Of a stretch of 64,000 bases of DNA, positions 44,291 through 57,300 are shown piece by piece. Each line of letters starts with the position of its first letter. Position 1 is the first letter of the stretch. The stretch is from Rhodamnia argentea (Eukaryota; Streptophyta; Magnoliopsida; Myrtales; Myrtaceae): NCBI RefSeq assembly GCF_020921035.1, contig NC_063150.1, positions 7,998,001-8,062,000 on the forward strand. Direction: 5' to 3'. Position numbers and translations under genes: made by a program. A model generated the notes under the pieces. That model worked only from the letters and a program-made list of their open reading frames with translations. It did no database searches and was not told where the DNA came from.

Positions 44291-46805
44291 ATGAAGCTCG
44301 TCAGGTTTTTGATGAAGTTGAACAACGAGACTGTCTCCATCGAGCTCAAGAACGGGACCGTCGTTCATGGCACCATCACAGGTCTATTCTCTCTCTCTCT
44401 CTCGATCGACTTTTTCCCCGTATAGTTCAAGACATAGCTCTGCATTCAGAGAGAAAGCCTAAAGAAGTGTTTAACTTGCGTCACTAGAGGGAAGAAGCGA
44501 AACAATTTGTAATTCACATTAACTTAGACGTATCAGCAAGTAGGTTCGGGTACTTCCTAGGAACAGTGCGCCGATGGTGTGAATGGGGGTGAGGGTGACT
44601 GTTAAAGTTGCAGGGTTTAGTTCTTCCTTCTGTGGAAGAGGTCCTCAGTGGCCTTTGAATTGCATTCACAAGCGACCGGTTCATGTCTTTACGTTTGAAG
44701 GGAGTGTCATGGATAGGTTGAGTTTTTTCCCAATTTCCTACCAGCAAGATATAGCACGTGCTATTTTTGGCTACAGCTACACTAGCTACTGCTCGTTCCA
44801 AGGAAATGGAAAAATGCTCTTTTCATGTTCTTTATGTTGCTTCGCTTCCTCTTGCAACATATTTCTCCCTAATAATGACTCATGATGTGTGCCGTGCTGT
44901 CATGTTTTAGTGTTTAGAAAATGTATGCAAATGCTCATTGTTTAAGATCTCTGAGCCTTATGGAACAGTTTGTGTATGTGTAGGTGTTGCATTCAAGAGT
45001 TATCCTTTTCTTTCAGGCGTTTGTAAGTGAGTTGTCTTGTTGTTGTGTAATTGGATTTCTGGTACTAGTTGTTGCCATCCTGGATTCTGTGTATAGATTT
45101 GTAGGACGATTGGTCCAAAAAGCATGGATATGCTCGATTTGTCAATGTAGTAGTTCCAGTTTATATGGTCATATTTCAGCACGATTGCCCTGGGCGCAAT
45201 TGGGTGAAATTCTTTTTCTACTTGATTTTGTGGATCAGAAAAGGCCCTCTCTGTGATGTTGGACGCCGATGATAATATGTCTTCATGGAACTTTAAGAAG
45301 CATGATAAACATACATCAAGACTACTGTTGGGTGTATAGGAACATGTCCATTCCTTTTTTGAGAATCCTACAACCAAGGATGCACATGTCCGTGCATGAA
45401 TTATTATGGTTCACCATTTAGTACGCCAAATAAAATGGACTGCCATTTGGTTGCTTTACCTATGAGTCGAGTTGAAGATGTTAGAGTACTACTCCTTGGT
45501 AGTGAGACATGAAGTTATACAACTTCTTTGGCCTTGGGATCATTAGTATAGCGAAAGTTGTTTAAGTGGATGTGATCTCTGAGATATGTTAGTTCTCGAT
45601 TAATTTCTATGGCACCTGGAAGAAATTTTATTGGGAATCATACAATCTCAGACTAAGAAACATTCCAGTTATTATCTCTTGCGGTGGTGTGATTGGTTGA
45701 ATGCCTAGCTGGATGTTTGATGGAGGATACAATTTCGATGACCTCTACTCTACCTAAGTTAAGCTGGGGCTCCTTTCTTGCTGGACCTTTTCTCTAATTA
45801 TCAAAACCTCAATATGTAATGGGGTGATGAAACAGGGGTACGTTGAAGTTAAAACCTCCATGTTTTAACCGAGCAAACTAAATTGACACTCTACAAAGTG
45901 AAAGGACCATAATTGAAAGGGAGTGGATTTGGCCAAAGAATTTGTTCATTTCGGTTATTAAGGTCTTTGTTTCATATGTTTCTACAAGGAGTTATGCTGG
46001 ATGGTATTGGCTTAGATCACTCGAGCATGCTGAAGTTGTGGCATTTGTTTGAAGCATTACTGTTTCTGCTCCTCTAGATTGAAGAAGTTGATGAAATTTT
46101 GTAATGGTGATACTGTGTCATGCCTTAACTTCACTTGTTATCAAATGACTTAATTTCTTGTCGTTAATACTATTTGTCTTAAGTTCTTGTAGTTAACACT
46201 ATTTGCTTCAAGAAGTATGCAATCGTGTACTGATGGTTGTATAGAAGTAAAGAGATTCGTCTTCAATAACGTCCTATTTGTCAATATTACTTGTAAAAAA
46301 GAACCTATATAGAAGTAAAGAGATTTGTCTTCAATAACGTCCTATTTGTGAATATTACTTGTAAAAAAGAACCTGCTTCTAAAAGTCATGAGATGCAAGA
46401 CTGTTCTGACCAGAATACAGTGTTGTCTCGTCACAGGTGTTGATATCAGCATGAACACTCATCTGAAGACTGTGAAACTTACTCTGAAGGGGAAAAATCC
46501 TGTGACTCTTGATCACTTGAGTGTGAGGGGTAACAACATTCGCTACTACATCCTTCCTGACAGTTTGAATCTAGAGACCCTATTGGTAGAAGAGACACCA
46601 AGGGTCAAGCCCAAGAAGCCAACTGCAGGTATGTGAGCTACATTTTTAATTTGTTGAAATCATTCTTTACTTTATGTGCTTTAATCCTCCTTTCTTTTTA
46701 CATTCTGCCATGTTATTAACCATTGTGCTGCTCGCTATGTCAGGGAGGGCTTTGGGACGTGGTCGAGGCCGAGGCCGAGGCCGTGGACGGGGGCGTGGAC
46801 GTTAA
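44291..46805 (+). CDS. SmD1: Small nuclear ribonucleoprotein SmD1, 114 aa, three exons
   Basis: Exons 44291-44381, 46437-46628 and 46744-46805 give 345 nt in frame. The protein is a core Sm-ring subunit of spliceosomal U snRNPs. Sm motif 1 is in residues about 7-45 ([10 protein letters not shown] ... [16 protein letters not shown]) and Sm motif 2 in about 55-75 ([13 protein letters not shown]). The C-terminus is a pure Gly-Arg repeat, encoded largely by exon 3, the usual target of symmetric arginine dimethylation. Start, length and both codon-splitting introns match the family. Intron 1 is about 2.05 kb and contains a tandem 68-bp duplication. Promoter Site II repeats fit a constitutively expressed, growth-linked gene. 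Confidence 0.97.
46240..46375. repeat. 68-bp tandem duplication in SmD1 intron 1
   Basis: The unit starting tatagaagtaaagagatt and ending gtaaaaaagaacc occurs twice in direct order with only two or so differences (ttcgtc/tttgtc; tgtcaa/tgtgaa). It ends about 60 bases before the exon 2 acceptor. Confidence 0.85.
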
Positions 46806-49261
46806 CTCGTCCCTGTGTGAGCAAGCAAATTGTGTTTACATTGCCTTAGTGGTTTGAAGGTATCTTGGTTGTTGATTTAGGGATGAAGAGTTTGGAGTTG
46901 AAATTCATTTCATTGCTCTACTTCATTGAAACTGTAGTCTCCCTCGAATGTGGATCTTAATATTCTGAAGCTTGTAATATAGAGTACTGTACTTAGTCTC
47001 TTTTGCGCAACAATTAGCTATGACAGACAAGGATTCTAAATCTGTTGCAGCTCGTTCTTCTTGTGCGCATGCCTCTCTCGCCAGATTGAAGTTTCCATAT
47101 TAATGGTACAGTGAAGACAATTGGCTTAAGTGTTTTCTTGATTATGTTGCCTATACTGATAATGATAACGGTCTACAGGTCGATCATTTGGTCAATTACG
47201 AAGGCAGTGGGCATACTTCAGTCGGATGTTGAAACCTTGAATTTTTTAGGCGCAATATTGTAGCCACTGGTGAGGATTTTCAAAATTCTTCTTTTGTTTT
47301 CCGCAGCTAGATTGGTGAGTAGCCTAGCTGACTTAGATCCTTTTTTGGTTGCATAGATTAGGCTAGAGATCTCGGGTCCAATGGCTATGCAATTCCCACG
47401 GGGTTCAAAAGAATTCTTACTTGACTCTGGTTTGCATGGACCCAATACATCCAGATCGTTGAATACTGAGAAAATTCAGTTGATTTCCACTAGGTCCAGT
47501 GTCATGGTTTCTAATTCTTAGTCCTTCATTTCTCTATATTACCAAGCTGCATGTTAGTAGCTTCTGCCGACTTGTATCGTTTTCTTTCAGTATACGATAA
47601 AGGGCAATGAAATGAATAGTAGCTCACTGCAACTAGTTCATTAGACAAATCTAACAGAATATGGCCTCGCTAAAGTTTCCCCTTTTACTAAAATGGTGTG
47701 AAAAATTTCTTTATCATAAGATGGAGAAACATTGGTCGGTCCCCACCACTGCGTCATTTTCATAATTTGCATGCATGCGAGAGAGCTGTTGATGTAGATG
47801 CAAGCAACCTAGAAAGGACCGAGGGAGGAAAATCGTTCATGATCAGGTTGTTGGTGAGGAGTCAGTTCTAAGGGTCATGGCCGAAACAATCTTGAACTGG
47901 ACAGATGATGTTTGGTTAGGTGGACTGTCTCTTGCATAAAATCAGAGGGGTTTGGAGGGACCTCCTCCTAGGATCTCCTCTCAATTGAAGTCCTCTAGCG
48001 TGTTGTGTTTGTGGATACAGTGTTAGCCAAAAAAAAAAGGGGAAAAAAATTAGAAAATGAAAGATCTCTAATTCTCTACATGACCTACAGGAGCAAAATA
48101 AATGTGAAAGAATGTTTGACTGCGTCTATAGGATCTATCAGTTTCATTCAATTTTTGAAAATGGAGGACTAATATATTTATATTCGTGGTATCTAGTTCA
48201 ATGAAAATTCTGAATAGGAACCTCCTTCCCTTTGAGGGAAAATCTAATATGAACTCGGTATAGTTGTACCGCGATTCGATCGCTTGATCTGGCGAAGTCC
48301 CAGTTCTTCGAATGACTAAAATGTTAGGACAAGATTCTTCAGATTGAAGCCTCAAGGGAATAGCACATCTGAACCATCGAATGCTCATGGCCGAGACACG
48401 CTCCTTCCTTTTTCTTTATGTCATTTTTATCTCTGTCTCGCTCTCTTCTTCCCCTCTAGACTTGGACCATATGACCGAATGGTCGGCCGACTGCCGCGAA
48501 ACAACCGCCGCTTGGCTGCAAGTTTCGTTCCATCGACAGTATCATCACTCTCGTTTAAATGCTGATTCTTGATCTTAACACGACACCCAAAGAATGAAAT
48601 GGAACTGGGAAAAGGAATCCACCATCAGGATTAGCCTTGACGAGAGATTGAACTTACCAAAGAAAATTTTCCATTTCATTTTGGGAATTGTTAGAGATTC
48701 ACGTCATGCATGTTTGAGAATATTGTGAGAGGAGAGAGAGGTTCTTCAGTTGATGTAGCGAGTGTTATGTATTTCTTTTAAAATCCCTCCAATCCGCCCA
48801 AATACATAGGGATTAATGTATTTAACAAATAAAATTTTCTCCTTCGCACTTATATCCCGATACTATTTTACATTTTCACCCTAAACCCTAAAACCTAAAG
48901 GTTTGCTTTATTATTATAGAGAGGGGTTTTTTTTTTTACCTCTAGATTCTAACCTTTTAAGGGCGATTACTACTCGTTTGTAAATTTCGCAAAACTCGCC
49001 ATATTTATTTAACTTTAGACACTTAAAACTTCCGAGGATGTTCAAACTTTGAATCATATAGATTTTTCTCGCAACTCTTTTCTTTTTTCTTTTTTTTTCA
49101 AAATCGACACATAAACAATATACTTCAAATTGTAAAAAAAATTAGATGAAAAACTAGTATGTGAGATTAGCAATGGCATCGTACCACAAGACTTCGAGAT
49201 TCACTTATTTGAAACGAGCTTCTTATCATAAGTGAAAAATGTAAAGGGAGAATCATTAATA
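46806..49261. other. Intergenic stretch after SmD1
   Basis: The first few hundred bases are the SmD1 3' UTR. At 48381-48572 (+) a frame begins with a signal-peptide-like run (M-A-E-T-R-S-F-L-F-L-Y-V-I-F-I-S-V-S-L) and ends after 63 codons without a recognised domain. It could be a remnant first exon of a secreted protein but I would not annotate it as a gene. Confidence 0.35.
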
Positions 49262-49862
49262 AGGCTTTGTTTGTTTCACAAAAAATATTTATAAAGAAAG
49301 ATTTTTCTTATTTTCTAGTATTTGAATCCCTTAGAAAAATGGGTCAAACTTAACAGGAAAATGATTTTCTCTCTAGAGAATCGAAAATCACTTTCTGAAC
49401 TTGAACTAGAAACTCTGTGCATGGGTACAAAAACCCTAATGCTCATTCTCGAATCATAGGCAGCAGGGTCAAGTCCCCGGTGCCTTGGTCCATGTTCATC
49501 TAAGCTACATCCGAGACCTCGCCACGTCGAGGTCCATCAAGGCCGGTGAGACGCCAATAGTTGTGCTTGGGACGCCAAGCCCGGTAATATCGAGGCCGAG
49601 CCTTGGGTCCTTAGCACCTATGCTTGCATTCATTGAGGCTAATTTTTTTTAAAAATTTTAATGTTGATTAATTATTTTCTTTTTATTTTCATGCACTTCT
49701 TTTTTTTATTATTCACTCTTTCCTTTCCTTTCTTTTTTCCTTCTTCCCTGCTCTGTATTCAGGTCTTAACCAAACACCAAAAAATATTATCATCTTTTTA
49801 AAAAATGACTTCTCGAAAAATATTTTCAAAAGCGTTACATTTTTCGCTAACAAACAGAGTTT
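49262..49862. repeat. About 0.6-kb inverted-repeat element, hAT-like MITE
   Basis: The left end aaggctttgtttgtttcacaaaaaata and the right end (reverse complement) aaactctgtttgttagcgaaaaatg are related. Arms further in share gaaaatattttt/aaatattt words. The core (49470-49630) is GC-richer. This 'ctctgtttgttt' terminus is common in plant non-autonomous hAT-type repeats. A clear target duplication was not found. Confidence 0.5.
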
Positions 49863-51008
49863 AAAAATCAGAATGTGCTGACCTGTAGGGACATAAAAAC
49901 AATTTTCATTTCATCAAACTAACATACTCGTTCCATTCTCGTCCATTCCTCAAAGAAAATTTTCCAATATATATTAAAAAAAAAAAAAGCCCGGCAATTA
50001 ACTGGGTCGGGTCGGGTCGGGGTTTTTTTTTAAAACTCTGTGCTTTGACCCAGAATCCAGACCAGTGCGCACGTCGAACCACGTCCCCTGAAATCGCGGA
50101 GTGATCAGTCCGCCGTCTCAATCAAATGACAATTTTCATTTCTGGTGTTCCATTCCCAATCATGTAATTACGACCGTTACTGTAATTTTCTGATCTTTCT
50201 CTCTCCCTCTTGCTCGCTCAATGCAGTATCTTTGTCGCTGTCGGAAAACAGGGATTTCTACTCCACCCCGTTTTTTTAATCAAAGGAAAAGCAAACAAAT
50301 TTAAGAATAGATGTCCCAGGAACTCAATCATTGCATTCTCCAAGTCTCACAGCCGCACTATCTCAATCACGCGCGCATTACAAGACCCCACGTCGACACG
50401 AGCACCACGTCTCTCCTACATCTGTTCTTGAATTTTGACTCACCCAATCTAACGGGATGGCCCCAAAAAAGTTTTCTTTTTTCGTTTTTGGGTCGATGAG
50501 TCTGGTTATTGGGGTAGTTTTGTTTTGTTTTTTTGTTTCCCCTCTCTATCTGTGAATATTAGCTTTTGAATCCCACTTCAAGATTTGGGAGACAAACTTG
50601 ACATGGTAGGCCGGTTGTTCCTGTATTTTCTTGGGTTCCTTTCTTTTTGACGCCAGATATTTGAATTCTGTTTCGTTTTCTTTCTGGTTCTTCCGAATTC
50701 TTCTCTCTCACAAGAAGAAGAAGAAGAAGAGAATCGGCAAGAAAGGAAGGTTAAATGCTCGAGAGCTACTTCTCTTTCTTGGTATATTAATACGCGAACC
50801 AGATAAGCATGAAATCCCATAATTTTAACGCAGCATCTGCAATTAATGCTCTTTCTGGTCGCAGTTGCTTGTGAGACCCACCACTCGAGAAGCAGCTGCA
50901 GCAAGCACATATACATACCCGCACATTCCCCCCCTCTCTCTCTCTGAATCCACTTTTTAGGCCTCTTTTTTGCACCTTGTCTTTTTGCAGCTCCCATGAG
51001 TCTTTCAA
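49863..51008. other. Upstream region and leader of the TBL gene
   Basis: No coding sequence is supported. CT-rich tracts near 50196-50215 and 50930-50945 and a tatattaa word near 50780 could belong to the promoter and 5' leader. A GAA/AAG run lies at about 50711-50730. Confidence 0.4.
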
Positions 51009-54000
51009 ATGTCCAAGAACAAATCATCAGGGTGCTCAGAAATGGTGACCCACTTGGGCGTATTGAACAAATTCAAGCGTCTGAAGAACCCTCTTGAGCC
51101 TTCTTTAGGAATAGTTGGGTTCCTATTTGTAGCTGTCCTCTTCATCGGCTCTTGTTTTTACTTGGACTACGGGGCCGTGACTCAGAGGCTGCGAAACACC
51201 AGGCAGTCCTGGCTTGGCGGTGGCCGGGTGCCGCCGGATGAGGAGGCGGCGGCGGGCGGGCGTCCCGGGTTTCTCGAGGAGGGCGGTGGCGGGTGTGACG
51301 TGTTTGATGGGAATTGGGTGTGGGATGAGAGGTATCCTCTGTATGAGAGCAGAGACTGTGCCTTGATGGATGAAGGTTTCAGGTGTTCTGAGAATGGGAG
51401 GCCTGATAGTTTCTACACCAAGTGGAGATGGCAACCTAAGATGTGTGACTTGCCCAGGTTTCTTCACTCGCATCTTTTGATGTTGTAGTTGCTTCTATTT
51501 TTGAATGATTTTGTAATATTTGATTTGTCATTTTCCCACTGTAGTACTTTTTATTTTTCGCCTTAATTGTTGGATGAGTTTGTATTATGTATATCTGTCT
51601 CATGCTGTGTATTGCTTGTTTGAAGAGTGATTGCATTTATTATTGATGTGTTAGTTTTCTTGATTGGTGCTTTTGTCTCCATTTGGGGTTGTTTGAAATT
51701 TTATACGGTAAGGCAGGTTTTGAATTCCCCCCCGTCCAGTCATTTGATAGGTTGTGAACTTGTGAGTATGGATGTTCTCGTGAAGTGGTATGAAATATGT
51801 TTTAGTTCATGCTTTGTAGTTTCTAGCTTCATAGGAATTCTAGCTCGGTGGATTAATCTTGGCCAACGATGTTTCAAAGTTATTTTTTTTCCACTTGTGT
51901 AATGGAATTTATTCAATCCTAATTTTGAAGAAGAGAAATGATTCAATCCCCTTTTTTTAACTAGTTTGTCCATGTGGGATGGTTACTTAGCTTTGATTCA
52001 GAGGAAAGACTATGAGCAAAAAGTAATCGAGGAGCAAATAAAGGAAAAGAAAGATATGCTTTCTTCCAAATTACTTATATGGTGTCCTAAAGGGAGTGCG
52101 TCACGCTAGAGCTTGAGGAAATGAAGATTGATGTTCATCTCGTTCGATGATTAGTGGGGACTTTTTGGTGAAGGCATGGGTTCAAAATAGAATGCTAGCA
52201 GTCACCCCATTCTGTCAGTTGAAGGGTTTGTCTTAAGATTTTTTGTTTTCTTGTGGTCTGAAGTTTGTTTGTCTTAAGATTGAAACGTGGAAATTGATCA
52301 TATTGATGCAGATAGGTATAGGGAGATTTGAGCATGAGACATTTGCTTTGATGCTATGCAGAGCTATAGAATACCATCAGACAAAACTATAGTTCAAAAA
52401 TAAATACTATGCTCAAGTTCCATTTTTATATGAAGAATCAAGACTTCAAGTAGAATTGCTGCTACACAGGGCCAGTGCATGCAGAGTCCTGTGGGTAATC
52501 AAATTTATTATTTTTGGACAAATTACACATAATCCTATTTAGATGTTGAAACATGATGAAGGTGTCTTTAGCATGTGGTAAGGTATGTCATTGTCGCGCT
52601 CTCTGTTTGTTCTTTTTCCACCATCTTTTGGATGACCTAGTGGATGTAATTACGATGGTTATTTACAATATGCCCAATTTAGGCATCTGGTAGGAGATTC
52701 TCTTTTGCCCTTGAATTTCCTTGATCTGTCTGTCAACTGCAGAGCCTGTAACAGATCTCCTCTACTGATGCTGCATAATTCCAGTTCAACCCATGAAATT
52801 GAAAACTGCTTGATCAAATTGTTCCAATTGGAAAGTCGAGATTGACAAAAGGCCATTAAACGAACTTGAGGCAGTAAGGGGTCCATCTTAAGTTTTATGA
52901 TGATTAGAACCTCTAATTCATTTGTTGATACTATGTCATCTTTTATTAAATTCCTCATGTTTTATGTTGGATTAATTTTATTCCTTGTTCTAATTTGATG
53001 ATGATGGATCAAATATTTAATTTTTTTGTTTGGCAATATAGTCTGAGGTTAGTTTTACATGATCAGAATTGTCTTTGATTAGTTCCTTTCCTCTTGCTTT
53101 AATTAAATGGGGATGAACCAAATATCCATTGTCAGAGAATCTTGTTGTTTCTTACATGTATCTTGTCGTTAACTTCCCACTAGAAAGCAAATATACCGAC
53201 ATTTCTGTGTCTAATTGAGTACAGATTTGATGCAAAGATGATGCTGGAAAGGTTGCACAATCGAAGGGTCGTATTTGTCGGTGACTCAATTGGTCGGAAC
53301 CAATGGGAATCCCTCCTCTGCATGCTTTCCTCCGCTCTTTCTGATAAGGCCGCAGTCTACGAAGTGAATGGTAGTCCAATCACCAAGCACACTGGGTTCT
53401 TGGTGTACAAGTTCAGGGATTTCAACTGCACAGTTGAATATTTCAGATCTCCATTTCTAGTGGTCCAGGGCCGAGCTCCGGTTGGATCTCCAGAAGAGGT
53501 GAAGGTTACCCTCAAGTTGGATCAGATTGACTGGACTTCTAACCTGTGGGTAGACGCTGATCTGCTGGTTTTCAATACCGGGCATTGGTGGAATTATGAG
53601 AAGACTGTACGCGGGTAAAGATGTTCTATTTCGTTGTAAGCTCATATTTTGTCCCGCCCCAATTAATATAGAGACTTTGTGCCAAGCACTACTTTTGGAA
53701 TTGCAAACTGCAAAATGACACTTCACTTGCTTCTTTAGGCAGGTTGATCATATGGCTGAATGATATTTTTGTCTAGATTGAACACTGACAAGGTTCCCTT
53801 CAATCTCTTCCCCTGCGCCACCTTTACAAGCATGGCCTCTGATTCAGACAGGAAGTCATTGCTTATGGCTGCATTATATATTAGGTCGTTTGGCTATGTT
53901 TTCGTTAAGGATATATTCTACGAATGTACTCAATCCCTCTTAATTTGGATTGTCAGTTATGAGTGTGATATAAGAAGTTCAAGGGCTTTTCATAGATATT

Positions 54001-55581
54001 GTTTCTATGCTTGCCGAAAGTATTTACTGTTTCCTTCACAGACCATGTTTTCCTAGTTCTTTTACAATAAGTCGTGGAACTCATTGTCCAGCCATTAGCT
54101 AAGGAAGCCCCATTCTCCCTGATATGCAAACTTCCGGTTGCTGTGGTCACCTTTGTTGGATGCAACCTCGGGTCTTTCGCCTTCCTTTTGCCCTATGTTT
54201 GTATGAGAAAAAGTTTCATTTTCCACGATGAATTTTATCAACTTAGATCTGACCTCTTTGAATGTCTATGACAGGGGCTCTTATTTCCAGGTTGGAAATG
54301 AGGTCAAGATGAATATGACTGTTGAAGATGCATATCAGAGATCGCTAGAGACGGTACTTGACTGGATCAGTGGTCATGTGAATATGAGCAAGAGTCAGGT
54401 CTATTTTCGGTCTTATGCACCTGTACATTTTAGGTAAGTTTATTTCCACTAACCTCGGTGATTTCACTCACCTTCTTTGCATCAGAGGAGCGTAATTTCC
54501 TTTCATGTGGACATTGAATATTTCTCCCTCTTTCTGTTGCTTAGAAGCTGCATTTAAGCTGATGACCACTGGTACAGGATTCTTTGACAAATTTTTCAAC
54601 TAGATATTGTTCTATGATATTTCTTTTGAAAGATGGAGCAACATGTTTCTCTTGTGATATTTCATCTGACTTTCATCGTTAAAGAACAAATTTGTACTCC
54701 AGAAAAATATTTTCTGTTGACTATTTTAAACCTTTCAATTTTATCACGAGCAATTTGATCCTTTCCCATGGCATTTATTCCCATTAGGCTAGATGGAAAC
54801 AAGGCTATGTGGTTCCATGTAAGCAATATGACAGTTTCTTTTCTCTTGGATGTGATATGTCTCTTTTGGAACATGGCTTATCTGCAGCTTCCTCCTCATG
54901 TTTGAAATAGCGCAGCAGATTCTCTATAGTTAGAAGCATCTTTTTTTCTTAAAACTTTAAGCAAAATTGGACTCGTTTCAAGCGTCTGAAGTGATAAGGT
55001 TTATAATCTTTTTATAATTGTTATATTGTGCCCCTCGGATACTGCATTGCTTTAAAAGGTGGTTGAGATGCAAGTCACTTGGTTTGGAAGATGGGGGAAG
55101 AAAATTTTCTACACTCTTGAGCGTATCAAACTTCATTTTATAGTCAGTTATCCGTTATTGCTTATCAATAAGTACCGCATTTCTTATTATTCAAAGTGAC
55201 CATGGCGTGTAAGTTCTTGACAGAGGTGGAGACTGGAGGTCCGGGGGAACATGTCACTTGGAGACTCTACCCGAATTGAGCTCCTCCCCAGTTTCATCGG
55301 TCCATCTAAAAATTCTTACCGATTTGCTAACTGATCGGTCCAACCAAACAGTAAAGAATAACCCTGGCGTGCTGAATATCACAGCCATGACGGCACGCAG
55401 AAAAGACGGCCATTCCTCTTTATATTACCTGGGGACTGAGTTGGGTCCTGCTTCGCTCCATAGGCAGGATTGTAGCCATTGGTGCTTGCCTGGCGTTCCG
55501 GATGTGTGGAATGAGCTTCTTTTTGCCTTTTTCCTGAAGCATGACTCCGTGCGGTTGCGAGATTTGACAAATGCTTCATGA
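51009..55581 (+). CDS. TBL: TRICHOME BIREFRINGENCE-LIKE polysaccharide O-acetyltransferase, 451 aa, four exons
   Basis: Exons 51009-51457, 53225-53614, 54275-54433 and 55224-55581 (1356 nt) are in frame across codons split after two bases at every junction. Residues 32-53 are a single membrane anchor, giving a type II Golgi protein. Residues 95-150 are the PMR5N Cys-rich domain (C-D-V-F-D-G-N-W ... W-R-W-Q-P). The catalytic GDS motif is at 169-171 ([12 protein letters not shown]) and the D-x-x-H motif at 415-418 ([15 protein letters not shown]). These make the Ser-His-Asp triad of the family, which acetylates cell-wall polysaccharides such as xylan or pectin. The subfamily looks closest to TBL10/11, from memory only. 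A decayed copy of the last exon lies 3.7 kb downstream. Confidence 0.93.
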
Positions 55582-56390
55582 GTCTCGTGCTGAAACGAGT
55601 ATAATGCGGTGGTGTTTACACCAACATGAAGAGCTTTACGTCCTAGGAGTTGCAACAGCAAATTGATGACATAGCTTTTAGTTCACTCTTTGTTCTCGAT
55701 TGCCCCGTGCGTACCAGAATTTATGGAAGTCGATGAGAAGCTCGCAATCGGACAGGATTCGACCCCAGGTGGAAAGTTTTTACCTTTCTTGTTTTCCCTT
55801 TCATCCATTACATTTTTTTTAGCTTTCTCTTTTCGGGTGTTCGGATTTGACACCATGGATGTCAAAAAGCAGTACAGAGGCTAAGAAAGTAGATACACAC
55901 ATTTTCATTGTACATGCCATAGTTATACATGATTGAAAGGAGATGGTGAAAGGAGTGTTTTTTGTTAGAGCTTTGGGATATCAACTGTGCTTTGATCTTT
56001 CCTGTGCTGTACTGGTTTTCAAATACCCATACATGTTTAACATGTACAAGAGTATGCATCAGAGCCCAGAGGTCACTTCCGGGTAGATTCAGTCCGTCTT
56101 CGATGATGAGTTGTTCGTAACCTAGTACTGTGCATACCGGCATAGGATCGCTCTTGGGACTTCAGGCGTCGAAACTACATAACCGTTCGGCATTTCGCAG
56201 AAAATCCATTTCCCATCAAATATATTCTTGTGCAGCATATATTTACAGACACTTAGCATGATAAGAAGAAAACATCTAACGGAGTGCCCAAGTAGCGGTT
56301 CTCTATGATTCTGATGGAAGTACAATGATGAAATTCACACCCAACCTCCCACCACTTTGGATTTTTTTTATCAGCTGGCTAGTCGCTGAA
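55582..56390. other. Spacer between TBL and DUF26 genes
   Basis: Contains the TBL 3' UTR and, on the other strand, the DUF26 3' UTR. A stretch at about 55680-56100 has no counterpart in the shorter duplicate at 59.67-59.90 kb, so it is an insertion here or a deletion there. Confidence 0.45.
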
Positions 56391-56790
56391 CTAGTACTTC
56401 TCGTACCTTGTCATGCAATCTCGGAGCATGTATTTGGCTCCGATTTTCTCTGGACAGTCGCTCAGCACGCGGGCTTTGGCGGCCTCAAGGCAGATGGCGC
56501 AGTCCGAATTCTCGAGCAAGGTGTTGCAAAGGGCGTGGCCGTACGCGACCGAGTTAAAGTACGTGGACGAGGTGTAGTAATTGTAGTAGTCGTGGTTCGG
56601 GTTCGGGGTCACGGTCACTAGATCCTCGAGGAGATGAGCCACGCCGTCTCCAAACGGGGTCGCCGGGCAGGTAACTGAACAAGTTACAGTCCCCCTCTAA
56701 CGGGGTCGTGTCCGGGTAGCCTCTGGCGATGCCGCACGCCGAGCAGAGGGCGACGGCGTAAAGTAGGAAGAATCGCGGAAGAACAGCCAT
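56391..56790 (-). pseudogene. Secreted single-domain DUF26 (Gnk2-like) protein with one-base frameshift
   Basis: The frame starts with a signal peptide (M-A-V-L-P-R-F-F-L-L-Y-A-V-A-L-C) and continues to the first DUF26 cysteine (D-C-N-L-F-S-Y-L-P-G-D). It then shifts by one base at a run of four Cs (about 56652-56655). The second part carries the hallmark C-x8-C-x2-C (C-N-T-L-L-E-N-S-D-C-A-I-C) and the later conserved Cys residues. Removing one C would give about 132 residues, the size of ginkbilobin-2-like proteins, which are extracellular and in some plants antifungal or mannose-binding. Everything else looks intact, including a TATTTATA box on the minus strand near 56870, so a sequencing error in the C run must be considered. 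Confidence 0.75.
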
Positions 56791-56867
56791 AGATATTCTC
56801 GTTTCGTCTTATCTCCCTCTTAATTTTCTTTCGAATTCGATGTGCTAGGAATCCCAAAATATTAACG

Positions 56868-56879
56868 GCTATAAATAGG
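56868..56879 (-). promoter_or_regulatory. TATA box of the DUF26 gene
   Basis: Minus strand CTATTTATAGC lies about 80 bases before the start codon. The duplicate at 60.3 kb has the same block with one change (CTATTTGTAGC). Confidence 0.55.
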
Positions 56880-57074
56880 CAGTTCTCTCTTCGGGTTCTC
56901 TGTCTTCAAATTGACTGTTTTTTTTCCATGTTATCTCCTATAGTTTTTCATTTGCTCGTTTCTTCCGTTTCCATTTGTATTTCGTGGTAAGTCCATGGAG
57001 AGAAATGTTTGCTTTGCTAATCATGACACTGCGTGTAGAATGGCACTTGAAAATGAAGTTCTACTCCGGTACGC

Positions 57075-57300
57075 AAGAAATTATCATCGAATTCCAATAT
57101 AATCTTTCCGATCAATATTTGAGGGAAATCCAAATGATGGCAGTGTGCTATGTAGGACGGCCAATGATGATTGAACCGTCACGTCGGCGATTTCGAGCCA
57201 AAATTGATCATAAGGATAAGATTGGAATTTCGGGCAAATATTTAGGACTACATTGGCAAAATTAAAAAAGTTTATATATGAATTGACATCCATGCAATAG
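57075..57300. repeat. Half copy of the first fold-back family
   Basis: The text 'tgctatgtaggacggccaatg... cacgtcggcgatttcgagccaaaattgatc... ttgacatccatgcaatag' matches one arm of the family, inverted relative to 37.5 kb. Confidence 0.7.

Noticed and set aside
48068-48388. Possible organelle-derived segment (106-codon minus-strand frame)
   Set aside because: The composition and codon texture reminded me of plastid or mitochondrial DNA, but I could not match it to a named organelle gene or intergenic region, so no claim is made.
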